Positions 28,301 through 37,506 of a stretch of 64,000 nt of DNA are shown here, piece after piece; within the stretch, counting starts at the first letter, position 1; each line of letters opens with the position of its first letter. The notes under the pieces were generated by a model, which was not told where the DNA came from, did not search any database, and saw only the letters and a program-made list of their open reading frames with translations. The stretch comes from Picocystis sp. L7 (Eukaryota > Chlorophyta > Picocystophyceae > Picocystales > Picocystaceae). The stretch covers positions 310,001-374,000 of the forward strand of contig QXJR01000008.1 in the NCBI GenBank assembly GCA_020975725.1, in the 5' to 3' direction. The position numbers were made by a program, and so were the translations under genes.

Positions 28301-29771
28301 ATCTGTGACCAGATATACTTTCTACCTCCATGGGACCTACCAGGTCAGCATACAAAAGGTTAAGTGGGGCATATTTGTATCCACTGGGTTTGTATGGTTT
28401 ACTGCACTGTTTGGCCTGTATACAAGGGGTACAGGGGCAATCCAGTTTGTGGGGTAGACCCAAGAGCCGTAGTTTTTCCTCGCTGGCATGCCCCAGTCGT
28501 TCGTGCCAGAGTTGCGCTGGGGCAGAAAGGGCGAAAACGTTTCCGGGGCACAGGGGGGCGTCCAGGACCCTTCCTGCCAAGGAGATTCGACAGTGACCCT
28601 TCGAAAACTGGAAATCGGCACCGGCTTCCATGGCTGCCTTGACCGAGATGAGGTTGTGCGCCAAACCAGGGATGAACAAGACATTCAGCAGTCGAATGTT
28701 TGTTCCATCTGGAGTTGTAATATGAACTGTCCCCTTGAATCGACTCGACAGCACAGTCCCGTCCGCGGTCATGATGTCTGAGATATGAAGGTCCGTGTTC
28801 CCTTGTTCAAGGAGACCCAGATCTCCTGTCATGTGATAAGAGGCTCCTGAATCAATGATCCAGGGCTGAGACGGACCTCCTTCAATTTTGCTGGTGGTCT
28901 TGAGCATATTGCTGGCCTGATTGACCATAGAAAAGGCCATTCCATCGCAAGGGCTGTTGGTATCCAGGGGCGGTGTGTCGTTGAGACGGTCATTGGCTGT
29001 GGTGGTCAACAAACTTGCTGCCTTCTCCCTTGCCCGTTTCTCTTGAAGTTTGTGGCAGTTGTCAACTGTGTGACCTTGCCTCTTGCAGTACTTGCAGAAA
29101 ATCACCCTGTCCAGTGGTGAGGAGGTCTGTGAGCCACTATAGAGGCTCTTTGACCTGGAATTATGCAACTCATGCCGAATGAGTGCGTTTCGCACGAGGT
29201 CCACGGTAGGTTCGATGCCGTTGTTCTCCAGGACAGTGCACACAATATTGTAGCTTGGTGGAAGCCCAGAAAGAATGGCAATGGCCACAGCGGAGTCCGT
29301 AACGGGATTGCCGGTCTCCCGCAACATGTTGGCCAACTCCATGGCCCGGTTCACGTAGGACTCGATGTCCTCCACATCAAGTTTCCGAAGGTTGTGAAAT
29401 TGCTTTTGAAGATAGATGGTTTGCTGAATAGACTTTTGTCTATAGAGATGCTGAAGCTTCGCCCACACTTGATGTGATGTTTCGCAATCGATCACATGTG
29501 GAAGGAGCTTGTTTGACACTCGAAGCAAAATTTTTGCTTTTGCTTTGGAAACCGAACTGAATTTCAATTTGTCTTGGTCGGTGAATTGAGTGGTGTCATC
29601 AGTGGAGTACACCGGTTCACTTTGAGTAACATCCCAAAGGTCAGAAATGACCAAGCTTGATTGCATGCGGACGGACCATGTGGTCCAATTGTGAGAGTCC
29701 AATTCTGGGACTCCGAAGTTGTCCACCATTGAGTTTGACATGGCTTCTGATCTCTCTTGGTGAGGCTTCAA
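25374..29771 (-). CDS. copia Gag-Pol polyprotein
   Basis: Single frame of about 1,465 residues. From the N-terminus come a Gag region of the UBN2 type (~1-220), a zinc knuckle (~225-240), a protease (~305), a GAG-pre-integrase and integrase core (~420-680), a Pro/Gln-rich linker (~700-930), reverse transcriptase (~950-1200) with the YVDD motif, and RNase H (~1290-1420). Gag and Pol are fused without a visible recoding site, as in many copia elements. The frame ends just inside the 3' LTR. It belongs to the copia family because integrase precedes reverse transcriptase. Confidence 0.95.
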   Translation of the reverse strand: MKPHQERSEAMSNSMVDNFGVPELDSHNWTTWSVRMQSSLVISDLWDVTQSEPVYSTDDTTQFTDQDKLKFSSVSKAKAKILLRVSNKLLPHVIDCETSHQVWAKLQHLYRQKSIQQTIYLQKQFHNLRKLDVEDIESYVNRAMELANMLRETGNPVTDSAVAIAILSGLPPSYNIVCTVLENNGIEPTVDLVRNALIRHELHNSRSKSLYSGSQTSSPLDRVIFCKYCKRQGHTVDNCHKLQEKRAREKAASLLTTTANDRLNDTPPLDTNSPCDGMAFSMVNQASNMLKTTSKIEGGPSQPWIIDSGASYHMTGDLGLLEQGNTDLHISDIMTADGTVLSSRFKGTVHITTPDGTNIRLLNVLFIPGLAHNLISVKAAMEAGADFQFSKGHCRISLAGRVLDAPLCPGNVFALSAPAQLWHERLGHASEEKLRLLGLPHKLDCPCTPCIQAKQCSKPYKPSGYKYAPLNLLYADLVGPMEVESISGHRYYLSIYDQGSKASQVYLLPNKSSAVGALMEGIHTFEKVSPGQTVKAVRTDQGSEFVNAELKKFLQSKGIAHETTAGYTPQQNAAERLHRTLNESARALLLSSKLPRTFWGEAIRCANYLRNRLPVKASVEGKCPIELLTNKQPSLDNLRTFGCQAWVLVPAEKRIGKFGPKSVEGTFLGYENSSTYRVLVKDQIVLSRNVEFVESTPGPAANQSQQDLEGQVLPELFPEPPQLQLSELRSSYGPDGSVIPQDPSALDLMGSPNGERSPVYSAGAEFPQTFGSEQSIRRQPPANLQQVPPVQPGYVGDEGGAQQSQVPSSPPNQAIAQTTGNPESTPAILQRLQQSSSSENDNPAGILDDGEGAQHVQAPSSPSPHGIQQAMQLQAPASPPASNPAASPAPPANPTHGYNLRPRSSKALKTTCKDDWMVSDEFSGFANAMRRSDADLWKEAIHEELTSLVANETWTLTELPPARKALTTTWVFKVKRDGGGDVERYKARLCVRGFEQREGLDYQEVFAPTSGKVTQRVYLTYAALKDYEIRQVDIKTAFLNAELDEPIYIQIPDGLKGKELDGNSHLALKLNKSLYGLKQAPRLWFLHLINMLTTELGFVVNPVEDTILQKVNEETGKECILCIYVDDILLAAEDIHMIEEVIESICKRFQARDLGPVSFFCGMVVHRDRKNRTLTLSEPEKIRQLIKQFNMENCRVKQVPLEYHFTALENEPAAPQQSYQVLMGSLLYLATTTRPDLCHAVSHLSRFMDKPSVEHMNAAKSVLKYLRGTMDLGLVLGNRIDDSSEDLDADIDIFNLTGYCDADYGADKLTRKSRTGYLFFLNGSLISWQSKMQKTVSTSTAEAEYQAAAAAVKEALWLKRLINGLNSRGKIHTVNMKCDNQACIKMLNDVKSIQRTKHIDIAHHFVRERIMRREVQFKYCPTTEMLADFLTKPTSVQKFGASVKQIGLVQLPELTSNETGPEGEY

Positions 29772-29782
29772 GGCTCTTAACC

Positions 29783-30098
29783 TGTTGAAAGGATCTGCTG
29801 TTTAACCGCAAGGTTAACAGGCAGCGTTGGAGGACCTGGGTTCGTGAAGGTCCTTGGGAGTTCGGAGCACGGAGGTGCACGGAGGAGCGAGGTTGGAAAG
29901 AGTGTGTGGCATGCATTCAAGGCGTGGCCCCTTGGGCCCTAATAGCCGCCACAATGCCTACGTGGTATTGTGGATAGGGTATCCTATCCACAGCCGCCGC
30001 CGAACGTGCGGCTGTCCTGGTCGGAAGGGACGACCTGCACGACCAGTCCCATAGAGAATAAACTCCATAGAACTGGTCCTGTACTTAACTTTTCAATA
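29783..30098 (-). repeat. 5' LTR of the first copia element
   Basis: 316 bases. Its inner end is followed directly, in element orientation, by the tRNA-Lys-like primer-binding site (about 29769-29782). Confidence 0.93.
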
Positions 30099-30103
30099 CA
30101 ACC

Positions 30104-30978
30104 ACCTCCAGTTCGGCGATACAGGGGCGGTTTCATGACGGATGACGAGGAACCACGCGTAGATGGACGTGGTGGATGGGCCAGGCTCATGTCGGGCGAT
30201 CAGCGTCTTTCATGCTGAATCTGGATGCCCCCTTCTCCGAAAGAAGTGTCCAGTGAAAGGGCAAGAGCCCAAGTGCGCCCTGTCAGAACCCTGGGGTAAA
30301 GAGGCAAGGCGTGCAGGGAGCGAATGGCAGGAAATGACATATCGTTCGAGGCAAGCACTGCGCCAGTCGCACGACACTCTATGTATGGAGTTCGAGGAAC
30401 CAGGAGCCGTGCTTGTCTTCCCGGACGCTAGTCGAGGGGCGTTTAGTCGGTGTAGAACTTTCTCAAGATCGATGGCCACCTGTCCATCTTCCATGCCACT
30501 TTGCGCTCCCTTTTGAGGAATCGGGGGATCCGTTTCACCGTTCAAATGACCTGGGAAATCACGTGACGTGACCGGACAGGTCTCGGTCATGGTTGTCTTC
30601 GAACGGATCCGTGTTCCTCGGATCCATCGTCCCAGGCTGGTCCCAGATTCCCCAGCGAAGCAAGATCTCGATAGGAGGTCCGAACCTATCGATTGAAACG
30701 GAAGATCTCGAACCGGGTTTTCTCGGCAGGTCCCCCGAACCGGCGTTTCCTCGGCACCACCAACCCTTGGGATTCTCGACGGTCCGTTTGTTCTGCGTGG
30801 GATATCCACATTTCGTGCGGTAGCTGCAGAGGATCGCCCCTCTGTTTTGGGGGGAGGCACCGTTCGCGCCACCGAATTCTCCGATAACAGGTCGACGAGA
30901 CGCGACCGGTGTCGACCGGCATCACAAAAGGGACCAGCTTCTCGTCGCGACGTCGGAACGGGAGGCTGCCTTGTATCC
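30104..30978. other. Upstream region of the AP2 gene
   Basis: About 875 bases, GC-rich toward the gene. Before the copia insertion it would have joined the short region upstream of the stress-protein gene. Open frames here do not resemble proteins. Confidence 0.4.
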
Positions 30979-32118
30979 ATGGCGGATGTGAGAGCGGAAT
31001 GCCAACGACCAGGAGTGTCAGAAGCGCGTTCGGAATCTTCGGAGGGGAAACGGCCGACGACAGATGCGACAGAACAGAACAAGGCCATGGGGGAGGGCAC
31101 TGCGTTCCCGGGAAACTTTGCACAAGCAATGGCTTTGAGTGCTTTGTTCGGAGGTTTCTCGCCGTCGGGAATGCCGCATCCCTTCGTCCCTTTCCTATCT
31201 AGCCAGATGCCGTGGAATGGAGCAGACTATTCGGGGTCTCCTAGGCAGCACAACACAAACAGTACCATATTGGCACCAGTAGCGAAACCTGCAGTGCCAG
31301 CCAACCGACAAGAATCAAAGGGCTGTCTGACCATGGGATTCAATGAGGGCCTACGCGAAAAGAAAGGATCACTCTTCGTGCCATACAGGCAGGGGGAGAA
31401 AAGAAAACTTCCGTCCGATGAACCACCACAAGATGGTAATAAACCCAAGAGCATGCGTGGCACTTCCAAATACAGAGGCGTCACAAGGCATAGGCGTTCA
31501 GGTCGCTGGGAGGCACATATTTGGGTTCCTGAAACAAACAGGCAACTTTACCTTGGTGGATATAAGCTAGAGGAAGATGCTGCAACCGCCTACGATATTG
31601 TTGCCATCAAGTGCAAAGGTATACACTCCGCGAAGGCAAACTTTCCCAAGACAAACTACAATAACTTACTTCAGCTGATGCAGAAAGTTTCATTGGAGGA
31701 AATCATCATGGCCGTGAGGAGGCAAAGTGAGGGATTCTCGACTTGCAAAAACCCACTGCTGCCTGGAAAGTACGTTGGAGTAAGGCGCGCGAAAGACCAT
31801 TTTGAGGCGTTCCTATCTCTACCTGGCAGCCCAGAAATTTATTTAGGTCAGTTCAAAACGGAAGAAGCAGCAGCTAGAGCCGTAGACAGATCCCTCATAC
31901 GCATAAAGGGAAACAACGCGCAGATAAACTTCAGTATAGAGGAGTACCCGGAGGAGATGGCTGAATATCTGAGAAGGAAAGATGCCAACAATTCGCTGAA
32001 GCCCGAAGAAAAGGAGCAGCCATCGAATACTCTACGACCTGTTGCCACTCAAACATGTGAAACGACAGAAGTTCAACCAGGGATAGATCCAATCAAGACC
32101 CAGGCAAAAGGCGCCTAA
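30979..32118 (+). CDS. AP2/ERF transcription factor with two AP2 domains
   Basis: About 379 residues. AP2 domain 1 lies at ~163-225 (SKYRGVTRHRRSGRWEAHIW, then LYLGGYKLEEDAATAYD). AP2 domain 2 lies at ~264-320 (GKYVGVRRAK, then IYLGQFKTEEAAARAVD). A linker of about 40 residues separates them, as in the AP2/AINTEGUMENTA group of plants and algae. The first repeat is the better conserved; the second lacks several DNA-contact residues of the YRG element. The N-terminus (1-160) is low-complexity with Ser/Pro and basic patches. The start at 30979 has a good context (ATCCATGG); upstream in-frame sequence is promoter-like. Target genes unknown. Confidence 0.88.
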   Translation: MADVRAECQRPGVSEARSESSEGKRPTTDATEQNKAMGEGTAFPGNFAQAMALSALFGGFSPSGMPHPFVPFLSSQMPWNGADYSGSPRQHNTNSTILAPVAKPAVPANRQESKGCLTMGFNEGLREKKGSLFVPYRQGEKRKLPSDEPPQDGNKPKSMRGTSKYRGVTRHRRSGRWEAHIWVPETNRQLYLGGYKLEEDAATAYDIVAIKCKGIHSAKANFPKTNYNNLLQLMQKVSLEEIIMAVRRQSEGFSTCKNPLLPGKYVGVRRAKDHFEAFLSLPGSPEIYLGQFKTEEAAARAVDRSLIRIKGNNAQINFSIEEYPEEMAEYLRRKDANNSLKPEEKEQPSNTLRPVATQTCETTEVQPGIDPIKTQAKGA

Positions 32119-32136
32119 CTTTCCAACAACAATCAT

Positions 32137-33477
32137 TCACGCCGAATCCACCTGTACATGCATCTCATAGCGACGGAGAGCGCCCAGGATTTTTGCGGAA
32201 CCAAGGCAAGTGTTGTCGTGGTAAAATACAGCATACTGCCCAGCAGCAAGGCCCTGGTCATCTTCTTGGAGGAAAACTTCCCCTTGGCCCCTGTCTTGGG
32301 AAAGCTTAAACGCACAGTCATACAGACGGGCTCCATGCCGCACTTTGCACTGTAAACCTGCCAAATCTACCAATGACATGCTATCAAAGTTTTCATCAAT
32401 CCAATTGAATTGTCCACATGTGAATGCATCCCTCCTCTTGTCTTCCGCGTAATAGTTCTTCGACACAAAGATCGTGTTGCTAGGGATGTCCTTGCGCACA
32501 ACATACCACGGTCCATGCGAGAGGCCCAGCCCCTGGCGCTGCCCAATTGTGTGGAACCAATAGCCATCATGCTGCCCTAGAACCGTACCGGTCTCTTCCT
32601 CGACAATGGGTCCTTGACACTTTCCCAAATGCTCCGCGACAAACTCTTTGAACTTGACCTTCCCAAGGAAACAGATCCCTTGGCTGTCTTTCCTATCCTT
32701 GGTAGGAAGGTCAGCTGCTTCAGCGATTTGGCGGACCTCCGGTTTGGAAAGATAGCCCAAAGGGAACATGGCCAACCACAGCTGCTTGTGGTTCAGGTGG
32801 GCCAAGAAGTAGGTCTGGTCTTTCTGGGCATCCGAGCACAGGGCAAGCTCCACTTGCCTGCTTTCATAATCCCTCGTTATTCGCGCATAGTGCCCGGAGG
32901 CGACCCGGTCGAATGCCCCTGGATACTCTTGGGCAATGTGGGCATAGAAAGCTCCGAACTTGATGCGCGAGTTGCACATCATGTCTGGGTTCGGTGTCCT
33001 ACCTTGTTTGATTTCTCTGATGCTGTCTTCCACTACCATTTCCCAGTACTCGTCGGTGAGTGGCACGACGTTCAGTTCGACACCTAACCTTTTGCACGTT
33101 TCCTGTGCGTAGGCAAGGTCTTCTTCCCACGGACAGTTGTCCCAGAAATTTCGGAAGTCTTCTTGGAACCAGATCTTCAAATAGAAGGCCGTGCATCTGT
33201 GTCCAGCTCGATGGAGGAGCTCCAGAGCCACGCTGCTGTCCACTCCACCGCTCAGAAGCACCGCGACGTCCATCGGCGCACGTTCCGCTTCGCATCCGAG
33301 CAGTGCGTCGGGCCAGTCCTGCAGCAAGCTTCGTTGCAGGTCGCTCCGTTCTGCCACTCTCGTGTGTACCTTCGTGCGTTTCTGCTTCTGTTTTTTCGGC
33401 TTCACGTGTACCCTCTTGCTTGTGGACGTCTCCTGGGATCCCGTTCGAGCGTTCCTCGTCGCTCGTAGCGCGCGCAT
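32137..33477 (-). CDS. tRNA-uridine 2-sulfurtransferase MnmA/MTU1, organellar
   Basis: Makes 2-thiouridine at wobble U34 of Lys, Glu and Gln tRNAs; about 446 residues. The PP-loop is LLSGGVDSSVALELL (residues ~74-88). The first catalytic Cys is in TPNPDMMCNSRIKFG and the second in DSQGICFLGKVKF. The middle has GHYARI and KDQTYFL, and the C-terminal beta-barrel domain follows. The first ~68 residues are Arg/Lys/Thr-rich with few acids, suggesting import to plastid or mitochondrion; the catalytic domain starts at Met 33273. The gene converges on the AP2 gene with 18 bases between stops, and its 5' end is divergent from the PsbP-domain gene. Confidence 0.92.
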   Translation of the reverse strand: MRALRATRNARTGSQETSTSKRVHVKPKKQKQKRTKVHTRVAERSDLQRSLLQDWPDALLGCEAERAPMDVAVLLSGGVDSSVALELLHRAGHRCTAFYLKIWFQEDFRNFWDNCPWEEDLAYAQETCKRLGVELNVVPLTDEYWEMVVEDSIREIKQGRTPNPDMMCNSRIKFGAFYAHIAQEYPGAFDRVASGHYARITRDYESRQVELALCSDAQKDQTYFLAHLNHKQLWLAMFPLGYLSKPEVRQIAEAADLPTKDRKDSQGICFLGKVKFKEFVAEHLGKCQGPIVEEETGTVLGQHDGYWFHTIGQRQGLGLSHGPWYVVRKDIPSNTIFVSKNYYAEDKRRDAFTCGQFNWIDENFDSMSLVDLAGLQCKVRHGARLYDCAFKLSQDRGQGEVFLQEDDQGLAAGQYAVFYHDNTCLGSAKILGALRRYEMHVQVDSA

Positions 33478-33800
33478 CGCCGATGTCGTCCGACGTCCAC
33501 TTCGTTCACCACGTGTTTCCCACCTGCAGCAGCCTCCATCGCGATCTTTTCCGTTTTGAATCGATATCTCGCCCTTGATCTCGATCCACCGATCTCGAGA
33601 CCTTCCCCGGCCTCCCCCGACCCCGACCTCCGTCGTTTCACCCGGATATCCTCCACAACGGTACCCGTTTCGTCCGGTTGCGGTTGTGGTCGGAATAGCG
33701 ATCGGTTGTGGTCCGTAACCATTTGCGTTCGCCCGGGTGTGGGTGGAACGGGGGGACGTAGGCCTCCCTTTTATCCATTCGAGGGGCCACGACCGACGCG
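33478..33800. promoter_or_regulatory. Divergent promoter, MnmA / PsbP-domain gene
   Basis: About 323 bases, GC-rich, between two divergent plastid-protein genes. It must contain both promoters. Short CGATC-type words recur, but I recognise no defined element. Confidence 0.4.
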
Positions 33801-34544
33801 ATGGCGTGGCGGATGAAGGTCCACGTGCAGGCTCGTGGCGGCGCACTCCTGCGCACGAACGCCGCCTCCGGGGGGGAGGAGGCGCGTGTGGGGAGGAGGA
33901 AGGCGATGGCGTCGTCCGCATGGGCGGCAGTGGCGTTGTCCAGGCCTGCCTTGGCCATCCAAGGGATGACCGCGGGTCGGTTGCCAGGTCTGTCGGAACC
34001 GGACCAGGACGGCTTTTCCATGTACATGAGACCAGAAGGCAAGTCAGGAGGACATGGGATCGGCTGGTCGGAGATCCCACCGTACTACTTCAAAGTGCCG
34101 TCCACGTGGGAAGAAGTGCCGGTCTCCATCGCCGATTTGGGCGGCACGGAGCTGGACCTGCGCTTCAAGAGCTCCGAGGACGGAGACTTGGCGGTGGTCG
34201 TCGCACCTGTCATGCGTTTCGCAGACATCGGTTTCAACGCAGACGTGCGCATCGAAGACCTCCTGAGCCTGGAGCAGCTGATCTACGGGTTTGGTCCAGA
34301 GCTGACCGGTGACACCGTCGAGCCCGACCAAATCGTGGACATGCACGTCGACAAGGATCCGGAGAGCGGCCTTTCGTTCTACAAGTACGAGCTCGTGGGC
34401 AGTCCGCACATGCTCGTGTCCGCCACGGCCTTCAAGAACCGCCTGTACATCATGACCGTGCGTGCCAACGGTCGCCAGTGGCGGAAGTCGAAGGACAAGC
34501 TGCGCACCATGATCGACAGCTTCGGCGTCGTGCCGAAGATCTGA
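33801..34544 (+). CDS. PsbP-domain thylakoid lumen protein (PPD family)
   Basis: About 247 residues. The N-terminus is bipartite: a basic plastid transit part, then twin Arg (residues 32-33) and a hydrophobic run with a cleavage-like AxA site (about 34-52). That is the form used by Tat-routed lumen proteins. The mature part has the PsbP pattern: GWSEIPPYYFKVPSTWEEVP early, LVVVAPV-type and ELVGSPHMLVSATAFKNRLY late, ending in the amphipathic KSKDKLRTMIDSF. PPD proteins serve assembly or stability of photosystems I/II and NDH; the particular member cannot be fixed by eye. The oxygenase gene follows 146 bases downstream on the same strand. Confidence 0.8.
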   Translation: MAWRMKVHVQARGGALLRTNAASGGEEARVGRRKAMASSAWAAVALSRPALAIQGMTAGRLPGLSEPDQDGFSMYMRPEGKSGGHGIGWSEIPPYYFKVPSTWEEVPVSIADLGGTELDLRFKSSEDGDLAVVVAPVMRFADIGFNADVRIEDLLSLEQLIYGFGPELTGDTVEPDQIVDMHVDKDPESGLSFYKYELVGSPHMLVSATAFKNRLYIMTVRANGRQWRKSKDKLRTMIDSFGVVPKI

Positions 34545-34690
34545 TCGATGGGCTTGTATTTCAATGGCGGATGGATCCATACGAATCCTCTCTCCTTCGG
34601 ATCCGATTCGCCTTCCATCCCTTCTCCAGCCTCCAACGCCTTCCCACGAGCCACCTGCCGACACCGACGCGGTCGAGGCGCACGTTTCGG

Positions 34691-36166
34691 ATGGCGCAAC
34701 GCATCCGTCGCAACGCGCCTCTGTGTCGTCCACGTCGCAGTCGAAAGGCGCGTGCGGCGGCACGTCCCAGCGCGACGGACGTGCGACGAGGCTTGGATTG
34801 GGAAGCGCAGTGGTATCCGCTGGCCTTCGTCGAAGACTTGGACGAAGGAAAACCGACGAAGTTCACGTTGCTGGGACGCGATTTGGTGCTCTGGAAGGAC
34901 GAAGGCCTTCAATGGCGCTGCTTCGAGGACGTGTGTCCGCATCGACGGGCTCCGCTCTCGGAAGGAAGGCTGGAGAACGGACAGCTGCAGTGCACGTATC
35001 ATGGCTGGGTGTTCGACCGCACAGGTGCCTGCACGCGCATCCCGCAGCTGCCCAGGGAAGATCACCAGAAGAACAAGGCGATCATGGAACAACCCAAGGC
35101 GTGCTGTCGATCGTATCCGTGCCAAGTGGCGCAGAGCACCGTGTTCGTGTTCGCCAAGGCCGATCGAGAACAGGCCAGGAACACGCCTTTGCCGCTCGTG
35201 CCCATGGTGGACGAACCAGACTACGTAGGATCCACCGTGGTGCGCGAATTGCCGTATGGATGGGACACCTTGGTCGAGAACGTGGCGGATCCAAGCCACG
35301 TGCCGTTCGCGCATCATGGGATCCAAGGGAAGTTCGCCAAACACGGCATCCAGGGAAACCGTGCCAAAGCGGTCCCCATTCCCATGAAAGTGGAAGCAGC
35401 AGTCCATGCACAGGGAGCCTCCACGACATGGGATGCGAAACTACCAGGTGAAGAGACGCCGAGGGCGACCACTTGGCTGCGGTACAGTGCGCCCACCGCA
35501 GTGACCTATACCACGGAAATCAAACGAGGAGACTTCGCCGGGAAGAAAATCTTGCTTCACACGTATTGCATTCCAATTGCTCCGGGTCGGTCGAAGATCC
35601 TCTTCCGTGCAGGAACAACCATGGGTGGAGCTCCTGCCCTGTTGACAAAGATCCTTCCCAGGTGGTACGACCACATCGAGCGCAACGATATACTCACCGG
35701 TGATCTCGTGCTCTTGCACAAGCAGGAGCGGCTCTTGCGGAAAGCCGGTGACGGAGAAGGAAGGGATTGGCGCTCCAGGTTTTACACACCAGCCTCTGCA
35801 GACCTCATGGTCAACTTGTTCCGTGAATGGATCGACAAATATGGGCCCCCCACCTGGGCGCCAGGGACGAGTCCCGACCTGCCCCCCGTACTGGAGAATC
35901 GCAAGCAGCTGCTCGATCTTCAAGGATATCACACCGATCACTGTGCTAGTTGTCGCAAAGCACAAAAGTTCTTCCAGACACTTGTGGTGGCACTTGGAGC
36001 CCTTGGTCTGCTCCTCCTGGGTGGTGGCACTGCACTTGCAGCAAACGCAAGGTTGGCGCGGATTCTTGCAGCTGGTGCAGTCGCAGCATGTGTGGCTTCC
36101 TTCGTGGTATGGCGGATAGAGCGCCGCACTTTCGTATTCAGGGACTATGTGCATGCATATCGTTGA
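34691..36166 (+). CDS. Rieske oxygenase of the PAO/TIC55/PTC52 family
   Basis: Plastid non-heme iron oxygenase, about 491 residues. The Rieske [2Fe-2S] site is CPHRRAPL (C82, H84) and CTYHGW (C101, H104). The mononuclear iron site is NVADPSHVPFAHHG (D200, H203, H208). A C-terminal CxxC (HCASC), typical of this family, precedes two hydrophobic helices that anchor it in a plastid membrane. The first ~33 residues form a basic transit-like leader. Pheophorbide a oxygenase (chlorophyll breakdown), TIC55 and PTC52 share this layout, and I cannot decide among them by eye. A Met at 34571 could start a longer form. Confidence 0.88.
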   Translation: MAQRIRRNAPLCRPRRSRKARAAARPSATDVRRGLDWEAQWYPLAFVEDLDEGKPTKFTLLGRDLVLWKDEGLQWRCFEDVCPHRRAPLSEGRLENGQLQCTYHGWVFDRTGACTRIPQLPREDHQKNKAIMEQPKACCRSYPCQVAQSTVFVFAKADREQARNTPLPLVPMVDEPDYVGSTVVRELPYGWDTLVENVADPSHVPFAHHGIQGKFAKHGIQGNRAKAVPIPMKVEAAVHAQGASTTWDAKLPGEETPRATTWLRYSAPTAVTYTTEIKRGDFAGKKILLHTYCIPIAPGRSKILFRAGTTMGGAPALLTKILPRWYDHIERNDILTGDLVLLHKQERLLRKAGDGEGRDWRSRFYTPASADLMVNLFREWIDKYGPPTWAPGTSPDLPPVLENRKQLLDLQGYHTDHCASCRKAQKFFQTLVVALGALGLLLLGGGTALAANARLARILAAGAVAACVASFVVWRIERRTFVFRDYVHAYR

Positions 36167-36300
36167 TCGGAGATGAAAGTTACATGTTTATTGTGCGGCA
36201 CGTTGCTTTGCACCTCGTTCGATATCTGCGTGTTCCTCTTCGAACGAATCCCTCGGAGTCATCAGAAAAGATGAAGATACGCCAGAAAGAATCAACGCAG

Positions 36301-37128
36301 TCATTCCGAATCCAACTCTGCTTCTTCCTCCCTGTAGTTGCGAATTTCTGCAACCAAGCTCTCGCGGAACACCTTTTCAAGATCCTTGTACCGTGGTCTG
36401 GGTACACCAATTCCTGCAGGTTGCCATCTTTCGTCATTCCGATCCACGATCTTTCCCCTCTGCTCACGCACATCGTACACAGCATTCCACAGACGTACGT
36501 CTCCACTCCGAACTAGCACTTCACATGCCTGGATGTCCTGCGCCCACTCTTGGAAGGTCTCGGCCGTCTTCTTTGCTAGTTTGGTGGCTTCCTGTGCACG
36601 TAGCCTAGCGCCTGCACTACGGGATTGTTGCTTACCACTGCGCAGCGCCTGTGCACCACCCTGTCCTTTCCTCACGGTGTAGGCGGTGATGACGCGATGT
36701 CGCATGGCCACTCCGTCGCCCCGAAACACGGCCATGGCCGAAGATTCCGACGCCAAGAGAGCCACGAACTGCATTCCCACTGCACCTTCCAATTCGGCTT
36801 CTTGCAGAGCTTGGAAGAAGTCGCCGAAGCGCCAACCAGCTTCTCCGCCGGACGCACACCACGGCGGCGGCAAGGCACGTGGTGGAATGAGCTCGCAGGA
36901 TCCGTCCATTTTCACGAAGAGACGTCGCTCTGTGTCCCAGGACCATCCACGAGGTGCCAGTTTCGCGCGTAGCGAAGGCCAAGGCACGCGTTCCACCCGC
37001 GACGGACGGCGCGACGGTGCGGCGGGCGCACCCACCGACCGCTTGGGTGGCGGATGGCGCGACAGCCACGATTCGAAGTCGTCTTCTTCGTCGACGGCGC
37101 CCGCACAGCCGCGCATGGCGGCGCGCAT
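36301..37128 (-). CDS. VLRF1-domain protein (Vms1/ANKZF1 release-factor-like)
   Basis: About 275 residues. The recognisable part is residues ~150-240: YTVRKGQGGAQALRSGKQ then SRSAGARLRAQE, the core of the VLRF1 domain in Vms1/ANKZF1. There it cuts peptidyl-tRNA on stalled 60S subunits in ribosome quality control. The Gln in the GGAQ turn matches the catalytic-loop Gln region. Vms1 normally also has a zinc finger, ankyrin repeats and a VIM motif; none is visible here, so this is a stand-alone VLRF1 protein, as in some bacteria and plants. The C-terminal third is helical and charged. Start is one of two Mets, 37128 or 37116. Subcellular site unclear. Confidence 0.72.
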   Translation of the reverse strand: MRAAMRGCAGAVDEEDDFESWLSRHPPPKRSVGAPAAPSRRPSRVERVPWPSLRAKLAPRGWSWDTERRLFVKMDGSCELIPPRALPPPWCASGGEAGWRFGDFFQALQEAELEGAVGMQFVALLASESSAMAVFRGDGVAMRHRVITAYTVRKGQGGAQALRSGKQQSRSAGARLRAQEATKLAKKTAETFQEWAQDIQACEVLVRSGDVRLWNAVYDVREQRGKIVDRNDERWQPAGIGVPRPRYKDLEKVFRESLVAEIRNYREEEAELDSE

Positions 37129-37506
37129 CGCCCACTTGACTCGAACACGCGCCGTGTGTCGCTTCGATGGAAAACTGTCGACGACTGACTCGGAACACGT
37201 GGCCCCTACCACGACTCCCTCGCATTCGAAGGAGGAGATGTGCACCCCATCTGCCCAAGTGCAAAGCGAATCGATGGGCCGCTTCCAAAAAGCAAAGGCA
37301 GCAGAAGCCGCACTGTGAAGCTGCAACAAAAGCCTGCCATGCGAAGCTTCTTGTCCCGTGCATGTACCGGTGTTTTACCTCGCCAGCAGCATGGGACCTG
37401 CCTTGGTGCACTGCAAACAGCTCCGTGTATCAACGATCACGCTCCCTTGGGAGCGACAAAGTTCGTAGAACTGTGTGGGCAAAGCTGTGCACAGACTTGA
37501 TGCCAG
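37129..37506. other. Spacer between two minus-strand genes
   Basis: 378 bases upstream of the VLRF1 gene. GC-rich next to the start, mixed further on. No feature recognised. Confidence 0.4.

Larger units (their letters stand above)
25064..30098 (-). mobile_element. Ty1/copia LTR retrotransposon, looks whole
   Basis: 5,035-base element on the minus strand with two 316-base LTRs, which look identical by eye, and a 5-bp target duplication CAACC (25059-25063 and 30099-30103). The interior carries one long Gag-Pol reading frame (25374-29771) with parts in copia order: Gag with a CCHC knuckle, aspartic protease, integrase, reverse transcriptase, RNase H. The primer-binding site next to the 5' LTR reads GGTTAAGAGCCTTG, matching the anticodon arm of tRNA-Lys(CUU). 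Identical LTRs and an intact frame indicate a very recent insertion. It sits between the stress-protein gene (-) and the AP2 gene (+), in what must have been a shared upstream region. Confidence 0.95.
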
